64,000 bases of DNA from Streptomyces sp. NRRL F-525 (GCF_000716605.1 NZ_JNXE01000002.1:248001-312000); one strand, 5' to 3'; shown: positions 7,428 to 17,457, numbered from the stretch's first letter. Notes: generated by a model not told the origin, from the sequence alone. A program made the numbers and translations.

Positions 7428-9899
7428 CTAGTGCTCGGCCGCCTGACGTGCCCTGATCTCGATCGTGCCGTCGCTCGCGTCGACCCGGGCCTGGTCGCCC
7501 GCGTTGAGATCACCGGCGAGGAGCATGTCGGCGAGCCGGTCGTCGACCTCGCGCTGGATGGTGCGGCGCAACGGGCGGGCACCGAAGTCGGGTTGGTACC
7601 CGAGGTTCGCGAGCAGGTCAGCCGCCGCGTCGCTGACCTCCAGGGTGACGTCCTGGGCGTGCAGCCTGCGCCGGGTGTGTTCCAGCAACAGGTCGACGAT
7701 GTCGCGGAGTTGGGCGCGTTCCAGGCCGCGGAAGACGATGATCTCGTCGATGCGGTTGAGGAACTCGGGGCGGAAGTGCTGGTTCAGGACCGGCATCACC
7801 GTCTCGCGGACCTTGGCGTAGTCGTCGACCCCCGCCGCGAGGATGCGGTCGGCGCCGATGTTCGACGTCATGATCACGACGGTGTTCTTGAAGTCGACGG
7901 TGCGGCCCTGCGAGTCGGTGAGCCGTCCGTCGTCGAGGAGTTGGAGCAGTGTGTTGAAGACGTCGGGGTGCGCCTTCTCGACCTCGTCGAGCAGCAGCAC
8001 GGCGTACGGCTGCCTGCGGACGGCCTCGGTGAGCTGGCCGGCCTCCTCGTGGCCGACGTATCCGGGAGGCGCTCCGACCAGGCGGGAGACGGTGTGGCGC
8101 TCCTGGAACTCGCTCATGTCGAGGCGGATCATGCGGCCTTCGTCGCCGAAGAGGGCGGCGGCGAGCGCGCGGGCCAGTTCGGTCTTGCCGACGCCGGTGG
8201 GGCCGAGGAAGAGGAAGCTGCCGATGGGCCGGTTCGGGTCGCTCATGCCGGCCCGGGCACGGCGTACGGCACGGGCGACGGCGGTGATGGCCTCGTCCTG
8301 ACCGACGACCCGCTCATGGAGGTGCTCCTCCAGCTTCATCAGCCGGGCGCGCTCCTCCTCGGTGAGCTGCGCGACGGGGATGCCGGTGGTGCGGGAGACG
8401 ACCTCGGCGATGTCCTCGGCGGTGACCTTGGGCGCCTGCTCCTCGGCGGAGCCGCCCGCCTTCAACTCGGCCTCGGTGTCCTTGATCCGGTCGCGGATCT
8501 CCTTGGCCCGCTCGTACTCCTCGTCGGCGACGGCCTGGTCCTTCTCGCGGTTGAGGGCCGCGAGCCGGTCCTCGACCTCCCGGTCGTCGGAGAGCGGCGT
8601 CTTGGCGCGCAGCCGTACGCGGGCCGCCGCCTGGTCCATCAGGTCGATGGCCTTGTCGGGCAGGAAGCGGGCGGTGATGTACCGGTCGGAGAGTTCGGCC
8701 GCGGCGACAACTGCCTCGTCGGTGATACGGACTTGATGGTGGGCCTCGTAGCGGTCGCGCAGACCGCGCAGGATCTCGATGGTGTCGTCGACGGTCGGTT
8801 CGCCGATCAGGATGGGCGCGAAGCGGCGCTCCAGCGCGGAGTCCTTCTCGATGTACTTGCGGTACTCGTCGACGGTGGTGGCACCGATGAGGTGCAACTG
8901 CCCACGGGCCAGGGCGGGTTTGAGCATGTTCCCGGCGTCGAGAGCGCCGTCGCCCCCTCCCCCCGCGCCGACGACGGTGTGCAACTCGTCGAGGAACAGC
9001 ACCAGTTCGTCACTGTGCTCGCTCACCTCGTCGAGGAGTTTCTTCAACCGCTCCTCGAACTCGCCCCGGTACTTGGTGCCCGCGACCATCCCGGCCAGGT
9101 CCAGCGACACGAGCCGCTTGCCCGCCAGGGTCTTCGGCACGTCACCGGCGATGATCCGCTGGGCGATGCCCTCGACGACGGCGGTCTTGCCGACGCCGGG
9201 GTCGCCGATGAGGACGGGGTTGTTCTTGCTGCGCCGGGACAGCACCTCGATGGTCTGCTCGACCTCCTCGTCCCGCCCGATCACCGGGTCGAGCCGCCCG
9301 GCGCGGGCGTCCTCGGTGAGGTCACGCCCGTACTCGTCGACGGTCGGCGTACTACTGGGCTTCTTCCGCTCCGGCTCGGCACCGGTGGGCACCCGGTCGC
9401 TCTCCCAGCCGCTGCCGGTGAGGGCCTGTCCGGCGGCCGACTCGGGGTTGGCGGCCAGCGCGCGCAGCAGATGCTCGGGGCCGATGTACGAGGAGTCCTC
9501 GGCGCGGGAGATCTGGTACGCGTCGAGCAGGGCACGCTTGGCGGCCGGGGTGAGCGTGGTCGGTTCGGTCTTCGGCCCACTGCCCTCACCGGCGGTCAGC
9601 CGTTCCCGGATCCGGTCGGGGTCGGCGCCCGCCTCGGCGAGCAGCCGCCGGGTCGACTCCTGCTCGGTGGCGGCGGCCAGCAGATGCCGGGCGTCGAGTT
9701 CCTCGCTGCCCTCGACGGCGGCGATGTCCCGCGCCTGGGCGACCAGCTCACGGGCCCGTTCGGAGAGCAGACTCCCGATGTCGACGCGCTGGGCCCGGCG
9801 GGCCGGTGACGCCGGTCCCGAACCGCCGAAATACCGGGACATCAGCTCGTCGAATTCCTCGAAGGGGCTGCGTCCGAAACCGAAACCGGGAGTGCTCAT
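7428..9899 (-). CDS. ClpC-like AAA+ unfoldase, ATP-binding subunit of Clp protease
   Basis: This 823-residue Hsp100 protein contains an N-domain with two Clp_N repeats (about 55-190), NBD1 with Walker A GDPGVGKT, a central UVR-like motif ([12 protein letters not shown], hallmark of ClpC), NBD2 with GPTGVGKT and [12 protein letters not shown], and a D2-small domain ([10 protein letters not shown]). The N-terminus has an unusual Gly/Phe-rich stretch, [16 protein letters not shown], absent from housekeeping ClpC. It therefore looks like the second, accessory ClpC-type paralogue of Streptomyces. The start ATG follows GAAGAAGG; an in-frame extension upstream (MPVAARKK...) is less likely. Divergent from the UvrA-like gene. 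Confidence 0.9.
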   Translation of the reverse strand: MSTPGFGFGRSPFEEFDELMSRYFGGSGPASPARRAQRVDIGSLLSERARELVAQARDIAAVEGSEELDARHLLAAATEQESTRRLLAEAGADPDRIRERLTAGEGSGPKTEPTTLTPAAKRALLDAYQISRAEDSSYIGPEHLLRALAANPESAAGQALTGSGWESDRVPTGAEPERKKPSSTPTVDEYGRDLTEDARAGRLDPVIGRDEEVEQTIEVLSRRSKNNPVLIGDPGVGKTAVVEGIAQRIIAGDVPKTLAGKRLVSLDLAGMVAGTKYRGEFEERLKKLLDEVSEHSDELVLFLDELHTVVGAGGGGDGALDAGNMLKPALARGQLHLIGATTVDEYRKYIEKDSALERRFAPILIGEPTVDDTIEILRGLRDRYEAHHQVRITDEAVVAAAELSDRYITARFLPDKAIDLMDQAAARVRLRAKTPLSDDREVEDRLAALNREKDQAVADEEYERAKEIRDRIKDTEAELKAGGSAEEQAPKVTAEDIAEVVSRTTGIPVAQLTEEERARLMKLEEHLHERVVGQDEAITAVARAVRRARAGMSDPNRPIGSFLFLGPTGVGKTELARALAAALFGDEGRMIRLDMSEFQERHTVSRLVGAPPGYVGHEEAGQLTEAVRRQPYAVLLLDEVEKAHPDVFNTLLQLLDDGRLTDSQGRTVDFKNTVVIMTSNIGADRILAAGVDDYAKVRETVMPVLNQHFRPEFLNRIDEIIVFRGLERAQLRDIVDLLLEHTRRRLHAQDVTLEVSDAAADLLANLGYQPDFGARPLRRTIQREVDDRLADMLLAGDLNAGDQARVDASDGTIEIRARQAAEH

Positions 9900-10027
9900 A
9901 TGACCACGGGCCTTCTTCCGTGCGGCGACTGGCATCCGTGTCTTCCAACGTGTCACAGCGCGGACGCCCCCGCACCCCCGCAGGCCACCGGGCACCACAC
10001 GGCGTGCTCGCATAGACTCGCCGCGTC

Positions 10028-12373
10028 ATGCACAGCCCTCGCACGTCCCACATCCCCGACTCCTACGTCCGTGTCCGCGACGCCCGCGAGCACAATCTCC
10101 AGGGCGTCGACGTCGACATCCCGCGGGACGTGTTGACCGTGTTCACAGGCGTCTCCGGCTCCGGAAAGTCGTCCCTCGCCTTCGGCACGATCTACGCGGA
10201 GGCCCAGCGCCGCTACTTCGAGTCGGTGGCGCCGTACGCCCGCCGCCTGATCCACCAGGTGGGCGCGCCGAAGGTCGGCGAGATCACCGGCCTCCCCCCG
10301 GCGGTCTCCCTCCAGCAACGCCGCTCCACCCCCACCTCCCGCTCCTCGGTGGGCACGGTCACCAACCTCTCGAACTCCCTCCGGATGCTGTTCTCCCGCG
10401 CCGGCGACTACCCGCCCGGCGCGGAACACCTCGACTCGGACGCCTTCTCCCCCAACACGGCGGCGGGCGCGTGCCCCGAGTGCCACGGCCTGGGCCGGGT
10501 GCACCGCACGACGGAGGAGTCCCTGGTCCCCGACCCCTCCCTCTCGATCCGCGAGGGCGCGATCGCAGCGTGGCCGGGCGCCTGGCAGGGCAAGAACCTG
10601 CGCGACATCCTCGACACCCTCGGCTACGACGTGGACGTGCCGTGGCGCAACCTCCCCGCCGAGCAGCGGGAGTGGATCCTCTTCACGGACGAACAACCGG
10701 TGGTCACGGTCCACCCCGTCCGGGACGCGGACCGCATCCAACGCCCGTACCAGGGCACGTACATGAGCGCCCACCGCTACGTCATGAAGACGTTCGCGGA
10801 CACAAAAAGCCCGACCCTACGGGCGAAGGCGGAACGCTTCCTGACGAGCTCCCCCTGCCCGCTCTGCGGAGGCAGCAGACTGCGCCCCGAGTCCCTCGCG
10901 GTGACGATCGCGGGCCGCACGATCGCCGACCTGGCCGCGCTACCACTGGCGGAGCTGGCAGGCACACTCAACGGCACATCGGAGGCGGCCCGCGTCCTCA
11001 CCGAGGACCTCACCTCCCGCATCGCCCCGATCCTCGAACTCGGCCTCGGCTACCTCAGCCTGGACCGAGCGACCCCCACCCTCTCAGCAGGCGAGCTCCA
11101 ACGCCTGCGCCTGGCAACCCAGTTGAGGTCCGGCCTCTTCGGTGTCGTCTACGTCCTCGACGAACCGTCCGCCGGCCTGCACCCCGCGGACACCAAGGCC
11201 CTGCTCACGGTGCTGGACCGCCTGAAGGCCGCGGGCAACTCGGTGTTCGTGGTGGAGCACCACCTGGACGTCATGCGCGCCGCCGACTGGCTGGTGGACG
11301 TGGGCCCGCTGGCCGGTGAGCACGGCGGACGGGTACTGCACAGCGGGCCGGTGGCGGACCTCGCGGCGGTGGAGGCATCAGCGACGGCCCGTTTCCTCTT
11401 CGACGACTCCCGTACGCCGTCCCGCGAAGTCCGTTCACCGCGAGGCGAGTTGAAGGTGGGCCCGGTGACGCGGCACAACTTGCACGCCGTAACAGCCGAA
11501 TTCCCCCTGGGCGTGTTCACAGCGGTGACCGGCGTCTCAGGCTCAGGCAAGTCCACACTGATCGGCGAGATCACCGAGGAACTCCCGGGTGTTGGCCGCC
11601 TGGTATCGGTCGACCAGAAGCCGATCGGCCGCACTCCCCGCTCGAACCTGGCGACGTACACCGGCCTCTTCGACGTCGTCCGCAAGGTGTTCGCGTCGAC
11701 GGACGAGGCACGCCAACGGGGTTACGGCGTAGGCCGGTTCTCCTTCAACGTGACGGGCGGCCGCTGCGAGACCTGCCAGGGCGAGGGCTTCGTCAGCGTG
11801 GAGCTGCTCTTCCTCCCGAGCACCTACACCCCCTGCCCTGACTGCGGCGGGGCGCGCTACAACCCCGAGACACTCCAAGTGACGTACCGGGGACGGAACA
11901 TCGCGGAGGTCCTCGACCTGACGGTGGAGAGCGCGGCGGCCTTCTTCGCGGACACTCCGTCCGTGGCCCGCAGCCTGACCACACTCCTGGACGTGGGCCT
12001 CGGCTACCTCCATCTGGGCCAGCCCGCCACCGAGTTGTCCGGCGGCGAGGCCCAACGCATCAAACTGGCCACGGAGTTGCAGCGCGCCCACCGCACCCAC
12101 ACCCTCTACCTCCTCGACGAACCCACAACCGGCCTCCACCCGGCCGACGTAGAAGTCCTCCTCCGCCAACTCCACGCCCTGGTCGACACCGGCCACACCG
12201 TGGTGGTCGTCGAACACGACATGGCGGTGGTGGCAGGCGCGGACTGGGTGATCGACATGGGCCCGGGTGGAGGGGAAGAGGGCGGAAGGGTCGTGGCGGC
12301 AGGGCCGCCAGCAGAGGTGGCGGGGGCCAGCGGCAGCGCCACGGCCCCCTACCTGGCAAACGCCCTCGCGTGA
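10028..12373 (+). CDS. Compact UvrA-like ABC ATPase (UvrA2/DrrC-type)
   Basis: The 781-residue tandem ABC ATPase has Walker [11 protein letters not shown] and [10 protein letters not shown], and signatures [12 protein letters not shown] and [12 protein letters not shown]. Cysteine motifs [26 protein letters not shown] and CPDCGGARY are retained. At about 780 instead of 950 residues it lacks most of the UvrB-binding insert, as in UvrA2/DrrC-type proteins linked to tolerance of self-made DNA-binding drugs. It is probably not the housekeeping repair UvrA. CATAGACT about 10 bp ahead of the ATG suggests a leaderless transcript. Confidence 0.87.
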   Translation: MHSPRTSHIPDSYVRVRDAREHNLQGVDVDIPRDVLTVFTGVSGSGKSSLAFGTIYAEAQRRYFESVAPYARRLIHQVGAPKVGEITGLPPAVSLQQRRSTPTSRSSVGTVTNLSNSLRMLFSRAGDYPPGAEHLDSDAFSPNTAAGACPECHGLGRVHRTTEESLVPDPSLSIREGAIAAWPGAWQGKNLRDILDTLGYDVDVPWRNLPAEQREWILFTDEQPVVTVHPVRDADRIQRPYQGTYMSAHRYVMKTFADTKSPTLRAKAERFLTSSPCPLCGGSRLRPESLAVTIAGRTIADLAALPLAELAGTLNGTSEAARVLTEDLTSRIAPILELGLGYLSLDRATPTLSAGELQRLRLATQLRSGLFGVVYVLDEPSAGLHPADTKALLTVLDRLKAAGNSVFVVEHHLDVMRAADWLVDVGPLAGEHGGRVLHSGPVADLAAVEASATARFLFDDSRTPSREVRSPRGELKVGPVTRHNLHAVTAEFPLGVFTAVTGVSGSGKSTLIGEITEELPGVGRLVSVDQKPIGRTPRSNLATYTGLFDVVRKVFASTDEARQRGYGVGRFSFNVTGGRCETCQGEGFVSVELLFLPSTYTPCPDCGGARYNPETLQVTYRGRNIAEVLDLTVESAAAFFADTPSVARSLTTLLDVGLGYLHLGQPATELSGGEAQRIKLATELQRAHRTHTLYLLDEPTTGLHPADVEVLLRQLHALVDTGHTVVVVEHDMAVVAGADWVIDMGPGGGEEGGRVVAAGPPAEVAGASGSATAPYLANALA

Positions 12374-12385
12374 ACTCCCTTGTTC

Positions 12386-12426
12386 TTAAGGGGCGCGGGG
12401 AACTGCGCGACCAGCCCCCACCGGCC
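12386..12426. repeat. Streptomyces intergenic palindromic repeat, likely bidirectional terminator
   Basis: AGGGGCGCGGGGAACTGCGC followed by GACCAGCCCCC lies between the convergent ends of the UvrA-like and AlaRS-like genes. From memory this is the core of an intergenic element present in very many copies in Streptomyces genomes. It folds with outer GGGGC/GCCCC and inner CGCG/CGCG pairs. Only one copy was noticed in this window. Confidence 0.7.
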
Positions 12427-12439
12427 GACACCCGACCGA

Positions 12440-13570
12440 CTACCTCAGAAGCCCGGCAACCCATTCCCGGGGCAACCCATGAGTGTCATGAAGGTAGTGG
12501 TAGTCCTCCTCACTCAGAGGACCTCGAAACTCCGACCGAGACAACACCCGCCGCCCCCGCTCAAGGAGTTGACCAAACCGCCGCTCCTCATCAAGGAGCA
12601 CCTCCCGCTCGGTGCCGGTCCCGACAAGCTCCACCGGCAGATCAGACAACGTACGCGAGTCATCGTCCCGCCACAGAACCGTGAGCACCCGCCGAATCAA
12701 CCGCCGCACCACATACCCCCGCCCCGTGTTGGACGGCCGCACCCCTTCCCCGATGACGACCACGCTCGACCGCAGATGATCACAGACGACCCGCATATCG
12801 CGCTCGCCCAGAACCCACAGCATCGGAAGAATCCGCATCCACGGCTCAAACAGATCCGTCTCATACACCGACCGCCGCCCCTGAAGAACAGCCACCAGCC
12901 GCTCCAACCCCATCCCCGTATCAACGCTCACCTGCCGCAACGGAACCAGCCCCCCGTCCTCACCCCGTTCCAGCCGCATGTGCACGTGATTCCAGATCTC
13001 CACCCACCGCGAATCACTGATAGGGCTCCCCTCCGGCGACCCGCCCCCGGTCCAGTAGAAGATCTCCGAGTCAGGCCCACACGGCCCCACCGGCCCGTTG
13101 GACCACCAGTTCTCGTCCCGGGTCGACTCAACCGGCACCCCCAACTCCCGCCAGGTGTCCAGCGATTCAAGATCGGGCCCCACCTGTTCATCACCGCCGA
13201 AGACAGTGACGTACAACTTCTCGCGCGGGATACCGAACCCGTCCCGCAGCAGCTCGTACCCCCAACGCAGACTCTGCGGATGGCCGTAGTCGCCCAACGA
13301 CCATGACCCGAGCATCTCGAACACGGTGAGGTGGGTGAGGTCGCCGACCTCGTCGATATCCGTGGTGCGCAGACAGCGTTGGACGTTGACGAGCCGCCGC
13401 CCCTGCGGATGGGGACGGCCCAGGAGATACGGCGTGAGCGGATGCATGCCGGAGGTCGTGAAGAGGACCGGGTCCGACGGCGGCGGCAGCAGCGAGCTTC
13501 CGGTGATCGGCTCGTGCCCGCGTTCGCGGTAGAAGTCGAGGAACGTACGGACGATGTCGTCGGTGTTCAT
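12440..13570 (-). CDS. Alanyl-tRNA synthetase catalytic-core paralogue
   Basis: This 376-residue protein matches the first half of AlaRS: motif 1 region IVRTFLDFYRERGHEPITGS, motif 2 region LTVFEMLGSWSLGDYG, GPCGPDSEIFYW, motif 3 GMGLERLVAVLQG, the CDHLRS segment and GRGYVVRRLIRR of the tRNA-recognition domain. It ends near the HDTHGLP equivalent of YDTYGFP. The editing domain and the C-Ala domain are missing, against about 880 residues in full AlaRS. It may charge tRNA without editing, or supply activated alanine to another reaction. It lies downstream of the OlsB/OlsA pair and behind a putative attenuator. Confidence 0.85.
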   Translation of the reverse strand: MNTDDIVRTFLDFYRERGHEPITGSSLLPPPSDPVLFTTSGMHPLTPYLLGRPHPQGRRLVNVQRCLRTTDIDEVGDLTHLTVFEMLGSWSLGDYGHPQSLRWGYELLRDGFGIPREKLYVTVFGGDEQVGPDLESLDTWRELGVPVESTRDENWWSNGPVGPCGPDSEIFYWTGGGSPEGSPISDSRWVEIWNHVHMRLERGEDGGLVPLRQVSVDTGMGLERLVAVLQGRRSVYETDLFEPWMRILPMLWVLGERDMRVVCDHLRSSVVVIGEGVRPSNTGRGYVVRRLIRRVLTVLWRDDDSRTLSDLPVELVGTGTEREVLLDEERRFGQLLERGRRVLSRSEFRGPLSEEDYHYLHDTHGLPREWVAGLLR

Positions 13571-13649
13571 GGCGGTGAGCCCTTCGCGGGTCGGGAGGAG
13601 ACCGGAAGGGACCGCGCGGGAGGGCGGCGAGGGGGCTGGAAACGACACA

Positions 13650-13776
13650 CCCGGCGGTCCGTTTCCGGCCGCCGGGAGAGGTCAGTGAGGTTCAGGCGTC
13701 GGCGGCCGGCGAGCTGGTCGCTCGCGCGGTCGCGGTGGTGTGGGTGTGCCTGATGATCCTCATGGACGCAACGCTA
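13650..13776 (-). promoter_or_regulatory. Candidate ribosome-dependent attenuator: leaderless leader peptide plus competing hairpins
   Basis: On the minus strand a TAGCGT -10 box (13776-13771) stands seven bases ahead of an ATG (13763) opening a 23-codon reading frame rich in Thr (5) and Ala (6), ending at TGA (13694-13692). Four segments can pair alternately: GCGAGC/GCTCGC (13725-13720 with 13714-13709); CCGGCCGCCG inside the last codons (13709-13700) with CGGCGGCCGG (13674-13665), ten perfect pairs; and a terminator-like hairpin CCCGGCGG/CCGCCGGG (13676-13669 with 13657-13650) using the same arm. It lies just ahead of the AlaRS-like gene. The frame is also open from the acyltransferase gene, so it could instead be that protein's tail. 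Confidence 0.45.
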
Positions 13777-14627
13777 ACAGGACGCCTCCGCGCCGTCCTG
13801 CGGATTTTCACCGGGGTCTGTGCCACCGACGTGCAGTGGTCCTGGTGCTGGGGCTGAGCGGTCACCCCGGCCTGCGCCGCGTGGGCGAGGGAGCGGCGGT
13901 CGGGGTGACTGCCGGGGGCGATGGTCTCGCCCACCTCCACCTCGGCGACGAGCCCGCGCGTCGACACGACCCGCCACACCGAGGTGAGCAGGGAGTCGCT
14001 GCCGACGAAGGCGGGGGCGGTGCTGGCGGTGCCGTGGGTCAGGTAGTGCAGGCCGACCGGCTGGACGGGGACTCCGGCGTCGAGTGCGGCCTGGAAGACG
14101 GCCCGCCGGAAGTGTCCCTGGGCCCGGCCGCACCAGGTACTGCCCTCGGGGAAGACGGCGACCGCTCCGCCTGCGCGCAGGGCGCCCGCGATGGAGGCGA
14201 CCGTCTCGGGCAGGGCGCGCAGCCGGTCGCGGTCGATGAACAGGGCGCCGCTGCCCGCGGTGAGCGTGCCCGCGACGGGCCAGTGCCGGATCTCGGCCTT
14301 GGCCAGCATGCGGGCGGGGCGTACGGCGGCCAGCAGCGGGATGTCCAGCCACGATATGTGGTTGGCGACCAGCAGCAGTCCGCCGGTGGACGTGGTGGCG
14401 CCGGTGATGCGGAGCTGGATGCCGGCGGACCGGACGATCGTCCGGCACCACCAGCGCACCGCGCGGGCGGGGATCCGCTTGCCGACGGGGGTGAGCGCGG
14501 CCCCGGCGGCCACCACGACCAGGACGGTCACGAAGCGCAGCACGGCGCGCGGTACGGCCGTGACGGACCCCTTCGACTCGATGCACGCCCTGGGGGTGCA
14601 GGGCGCGCTGGGCAGCCAGACGCTCAT
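13692..14627 (-). CDS. PlsC/OlsA-like 1-acyl-glycerol-phosphate / lyso-ornithine-lipid acyltransferase
   Basis: This 311-residue membrane-associated acyltransferase has an N-terminal hydrophobic segment (RFVTVLVVVAAGAALTP), motif I NHISWLD (the HX4D catalytic pair), GALFIDRDR and VFPEGSTWCG (motif III). It transfers a fatty acyl group to a lysolipid. Being translationally coupled (TGATG) to an OlsB-type N-acyltransferase, it most likely acts as OlsA in ornithine-lipid synthesis. The last 70 or so residues (after LAHAAQAGVT) look unlike the family, are rich in Arg/Thr/His, and coincide with the possible promoter and leader peptide of the next gene. Confidence 0.85.
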   Translation of the reverse strand: MSVWLPSAPCTPRACIESKGSVTAVPRAVLRFVTVLVVVAAGAALTPVGKRIPARAVRWWCRTIVRSAGIQLRITGATTSTGGLLLVANHISWLDIPLLAAVRPARMLAKAEIRHWPVAGTLTAGSGALFIDRDRLRALPETVASIAGALRAGGAVAVFPEGSTWCGRAQGHFRRAVFQAALDAGVPVQPVGLHYLTHGTASTAPAFVGSDSLLTSVWRVVSTRGLVAEVEVGETIAPGSHPDRRSLAHAAQAGVTAQPQHQDHCTSVAQTPVKIRRTARRRPVSVASMRIIRHTHTTATARATSSPAADA

Positions 14628-15400
14628 CACGCCGGGACGAGCGAGAGGAAGTGCCGCAGATAGCGCGGGTTGACCCGGCGCATCGACAGCAGCACGTACA
14701 GGTCGGCGACCCCGAAGTCCGGGTCGTGGGCGGGCTCGCCGCAGACCCAGGCGCCGAGGCGGACGTATCCGCGCAGCAGCGGCGGGAGTTCGACGCGGCC
14801 GGCGGGACGGGTGACGCCGTCGGCGCTCCAGGGCAGCAGCGGGCGTACCCGGAACTCCTCCGGGGCGAGGTGCTTGGCGCTGACCCGGTCCCAGGTGCCG
14901 GCGGCGAGGGCGCCGCCGTCGGCGAGCGGGATGGAGCAGCAGCCGGCGAGCCACTCGTGGCCGCGGTCGACCATGTAGCGGGCTATGCCGGCCCAGATGA
15001 GGCCGATGACGGCGCCGTCGCGGTGGTCGGGGTGGACGCAGGAGCGGCCGACCTCGACGAGGCCCGGGCGGATCGAGTCGAGGGGGGCGAGGTCGAACTC
15101 GCTCTCCGAGTAGAGCCGTCCGGCGACCGCGGCGCGCTCGGGCGGCAGCAGCCGGTAGGTGCCGACCACCTGCCCGGTGACCGTGTCGCGGACGAGGAGG
15201 TGGTCGCAGTAGGCGTCGAAGGCGTCGACGTCCAGGCCGGGCTGCGGGCTGGACAGGTGGGCGCCCATCTCCCCGGCGAAAACGTCGTGCCGCAGCCGCT
15301 GCGCGGCACGCACATCGTCCTCGTCGCGGGTGAGCGTGACGGTGTAGCGGGTCGGCGCGGCGGGCTGCGAGGGACGGTCGAGGGTGGAAACGCCGGTCAT
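14627..15400 (-). CDS. OlsB-like GNAT acyltransferase (ornithine-ACP N-acyltransferase family)
   Basis: The 257-residue protein belongs to the OlsB/hemolysin-like GNAT group: YTVTLTRDEDDVRAAQRLRH, VFAGEMGAHL, DAFDAYCDHLLVRD, VGTYRLLPPE, and VEVGRSCVHPDHRDGAVIGL. OlsB attaches a 3-hydroxyacyl chain from ACP to the alpha-amino group of ornithine, giving lyso-ornithine lipid that OlsA then acylates. Gene order and coupling to the PlsC-type gene support this. I recall an equivalent pair in S. coelicolor beside sdh. The acceptor amino acid is inferred, not shown. Confidence 0.82.
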   Translation of the reverse strand: MTGVSTLDRPSQPAAPTRYTVTLTRDEDDVRAAQRLRHDVFAGEMGAHLSSPQPGLDVDAFDAYCDHLLVRDTVTGQVVGTYRLLPPERAAVAGRLYSESEFDLAPLDSIRPGLVEVGRSCVHPDHRDGAVIGLIWAGIARYMVDRGHEWLAGCCSIPLADGGALAAGTWDRVSAKHLAPEEFRVRPLLPWSADGVTRPAGRVELPPLLRGYVRLGAWVCGEPAHDPDFGVADLYVLLSMRRVNPRYLRHFLSLVPA

Positions 15401-15571
15401 GGCTCTCCCTGATCACGGGCCGGGGACGGCGGAGGAACAAGCTGGCCGGTTCCGTAAGTCCAGCCGCAACAGTTCTTCCTACGCCGGGCGTCCTGCGCGT
15501 GACCTGTGCCCGGAGCCGGGATGTGGGGTTGTTGAACGGCGTCCCCGCCCCCGGCGCTCAGCACCCGCCGT

Positions 15572-16597
15572 TCACTTCGGCGGGGCGCACCGCCCCAGCC
15601 GCTCCCCGGCCTCGTCGGCGCCGAGCACCCGCTCCAGCACCAGGTCACCCGTCATACCGGGGAAGAACCGGCCCGCGGGCCAGCCGCGTCTGTACGGCGC
15701 CGGGTCGAGGACCAGTACCCGTATGCCGTCAACGACCGGGATGTCGGTGGGAGTTCCCTCGTTCCACACCCATTCACCACTCGGGTTCACGAGGTTGAAG
15801 GCACCGGTGGTCGGCACCTGGCCCGGGGCGTCCCGGCACACCGCCGCCTCCTGCGCGGAGGGTGCCTGTCCGGGCACGTGTCCGCCGCCGATGAGGACGT
15901 CGGCGAGGAGGGTGTGCAGCTGGAAGTTGTCGCCGATGCCGGTCATCCGGAGCAGGTAGCCGGTGCCGGTGGGGCGGTGCAGGACGAGGAGGGGTTCGTC
16001 GTCGAGGACGACGAGGGCGTAGCGCAGGCACTTGAATTCGTGGCCGGACGCCTCCCGTATCTCGTGCAGGGCGCGCAGGAGTCCGAGGCGCACTTCGGGC
16101 GGGAGGGTGGTGCGCACCACGTGGTGGTTGAGCATGGCGTTGGAGGCCATCTCCCACTGCGGCAAGGTGATCCAGCCGACGGCGGCGTCCTGTCCGACCC
16201 GTTCGAGGGCGGCCTCGGTGAGGGCGGCCGGGTCGGGTTCGGGGAAGTCTCCGCCGCCGGTCGCCGCCCAGCGCTCGCAGAACTCCTGGGCGACACCGAC
16301 TGCTTCGACCAGCCCCTGGAAGATCTGCGGCGCGCAGCCGCCGGGGTCCGCGCCCCGCTCGACACAGGCGCCGACCAGTACGGCGACCAGCGCGCGGGGG
16401 CCGGGCGGCACCGTCGCCAGCAGTGCGGCCAGACGCGGGCCGACCTCGGCGAGGTCGGCGTCCCGCGCGTGCTCGAAGTGCCGTTGGACGTCCTGCATCG
16501 CCTGCTGCGCACGCTCGCCGTCCCCCTGACGAACAGCGGTCTCGAAGCCCGCCACCGCGTCGCGGAACCGCGTCCTCCCCTTGCCTGTGAAGATCAT
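15572..16597 (-). CDS. Conserved hypothetical protein
   Basis: No family recognised. The 341-residue soluble protein has no signal peptide or membrane segment. The N-terminal third is helical and charged (RFRDAVAGFETAVRQGDGER), the middle has WITLPQWEMASNAMLNHH, and the C-terminal half is beta-rich (LVVLDDEPLLVLHRPTGTGY, GDNFQLHTLLADVLIGG). It is a single gene on the minus strand between olsBA and sdhCAB and has a clean ATG. Codon use is typical of the region, so it is a real, resident gene of unknown role. Confidence 0.8.
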   Translation of the reverse strand: MIFTGKGRTRFRDAVAGFETAVRQGDGERAQQAMQDVQRHFEHARDADLAEVGPRLAALLATVPPGPRALVAVLVGACVERGADPGGCAPQIFQGLVEAVGVAQEFCERWAATGGGDFPEPDPAALTEAALERVGQDAAVGWITLPQWEMASNAMLNHHVVRTTLPPEVRLGLLRALHEIREASGHEFKCLRYALVVLDDEPLLVLHRPTGTGYLLRMTGIGDNFQLHTLLADVLIGGGHVPGQAPSAQEAAVCRDAPGQVPTTGAFNLVNPSGEWVWNEGTPTDIPVVDGIRVLVLDPAPYRRGWPAGRFFPGMTGDLVLERVLGADEAGERLGRCAPPK

Positions 16598-16627
16598 GTG
16601 GGCAGCCTACCGAGGGGCTCGGTGCCT

Positions 16628-16664
16628 GGCGGGACCGGGGATGAGCACCACCTCCGGTCCCGCC
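16628..16664 (-). terminator. Terminator of the sdhCAB operon
   Basis: Perfect 11-bp stem GGCGGGACCGG / CCGGTCCCGCC with a 15-nt loop, 44 bp beyond the sdhB stop. Streptomyces terminators commonly lack a U-run, as here. Confidence 0.7.
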
Positions 16665-16707
16665 CGTCCGCACCTTGTCGGCGAACGTTCTTGTGCTGTG
16701 GGCGAGT

Positions 16708-17453
16708 TCAGCGCTTGGCGGCCTTGCGGGTCGCCCGCAGCCACTCCTTGTTCATGCCGGTGATGGAGAACAGCGGGATGCCCTTCGGGCAGGCGGTGGC
16801 GCATTCGCCGGCGAGGGTGCAGCCGCCGAAGCCCTCCTCGTCCATCTGCGCGACCATGTCGAGGACGCGGGTCTCGCGCTCGGGTGCGCCCTGCGGGAGG
16901 ACGTTGAGGTGGTTGACCTTGGCGGAGGTGAACAGCATCGCCGCGCCGTTCGGGCACGCGGCGACGCACGCCCCGCAGCCGATGCACTCGGCGTGCTCGA
17001 AGGCGAAGTCTGCGTCCGGTTTGGGTACGGCGGTGGCGTGGGCCTCGGGGGCGGCGCCGGTCGGGGCGGTGATGTAGCCGCCCGCCTGAATGATCCGGTC
17101 GAAGGCCGAACGGTCCACCACCAGGTCCTTCACGACCGGGAAGGCGGAGGCACGCCACGGTTCGATGTCGATCGTGTCGCCGTCCTCGAAGGACCGCATG
17201 TGGAGTTGACAGGTGGTCGTGCGCTCCGGCCCGTGTGCGTCGCCGTTGATCACCAGGCTGCACGCACCGCAGATGCCCTCGCGGCAGTCGTGGTCGAAGG
17301 CGACCGGGTCCTCTCCCTTGAGGATGAGTTCCTCGTTTAGGGTGTCGAGCATCTCCAGGAACGACATGTCCGTGGAGATTCCGTCCACTTGGTAGGTGGA
17401 CATGGCGCCTTCGGCGTCGGCGTTCTTCTGCCGCCAGACGCGCAGGGTGAGCT

Positions 17454-17457
<4 letters not shown>
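16708..17457 (-). CDS. sdhB: Succinate dehydrogenase/fumarate reductase iron-sulfur subunit
   Basis: This 249-residue electron-transfer subunit has the plant-type [2Fe-2S] cysteines in [16 protein letters not shown] with a further cysteine in TTTCQLHM, then the bacterial-ferredoxin clusters [15 protein letters not shown] and [16 protein letters not shown]. It passes electrons from the SdhA flavin to the membrane cytochrome. ATG overlaps the sdhA stop (ATGA). The cluster arrangement matches the SdhB/FrdB group that pairs with the five-helix, b-type SdhC found here. Confidence 0.95.

Noticed and set aside
7392..9809. 805-codon plus-strand frame opposite the ClpC-like gene
   Set aside because: Antisense shadow of a gene with strong AAA+ motifs, typical in high-GC DNA.
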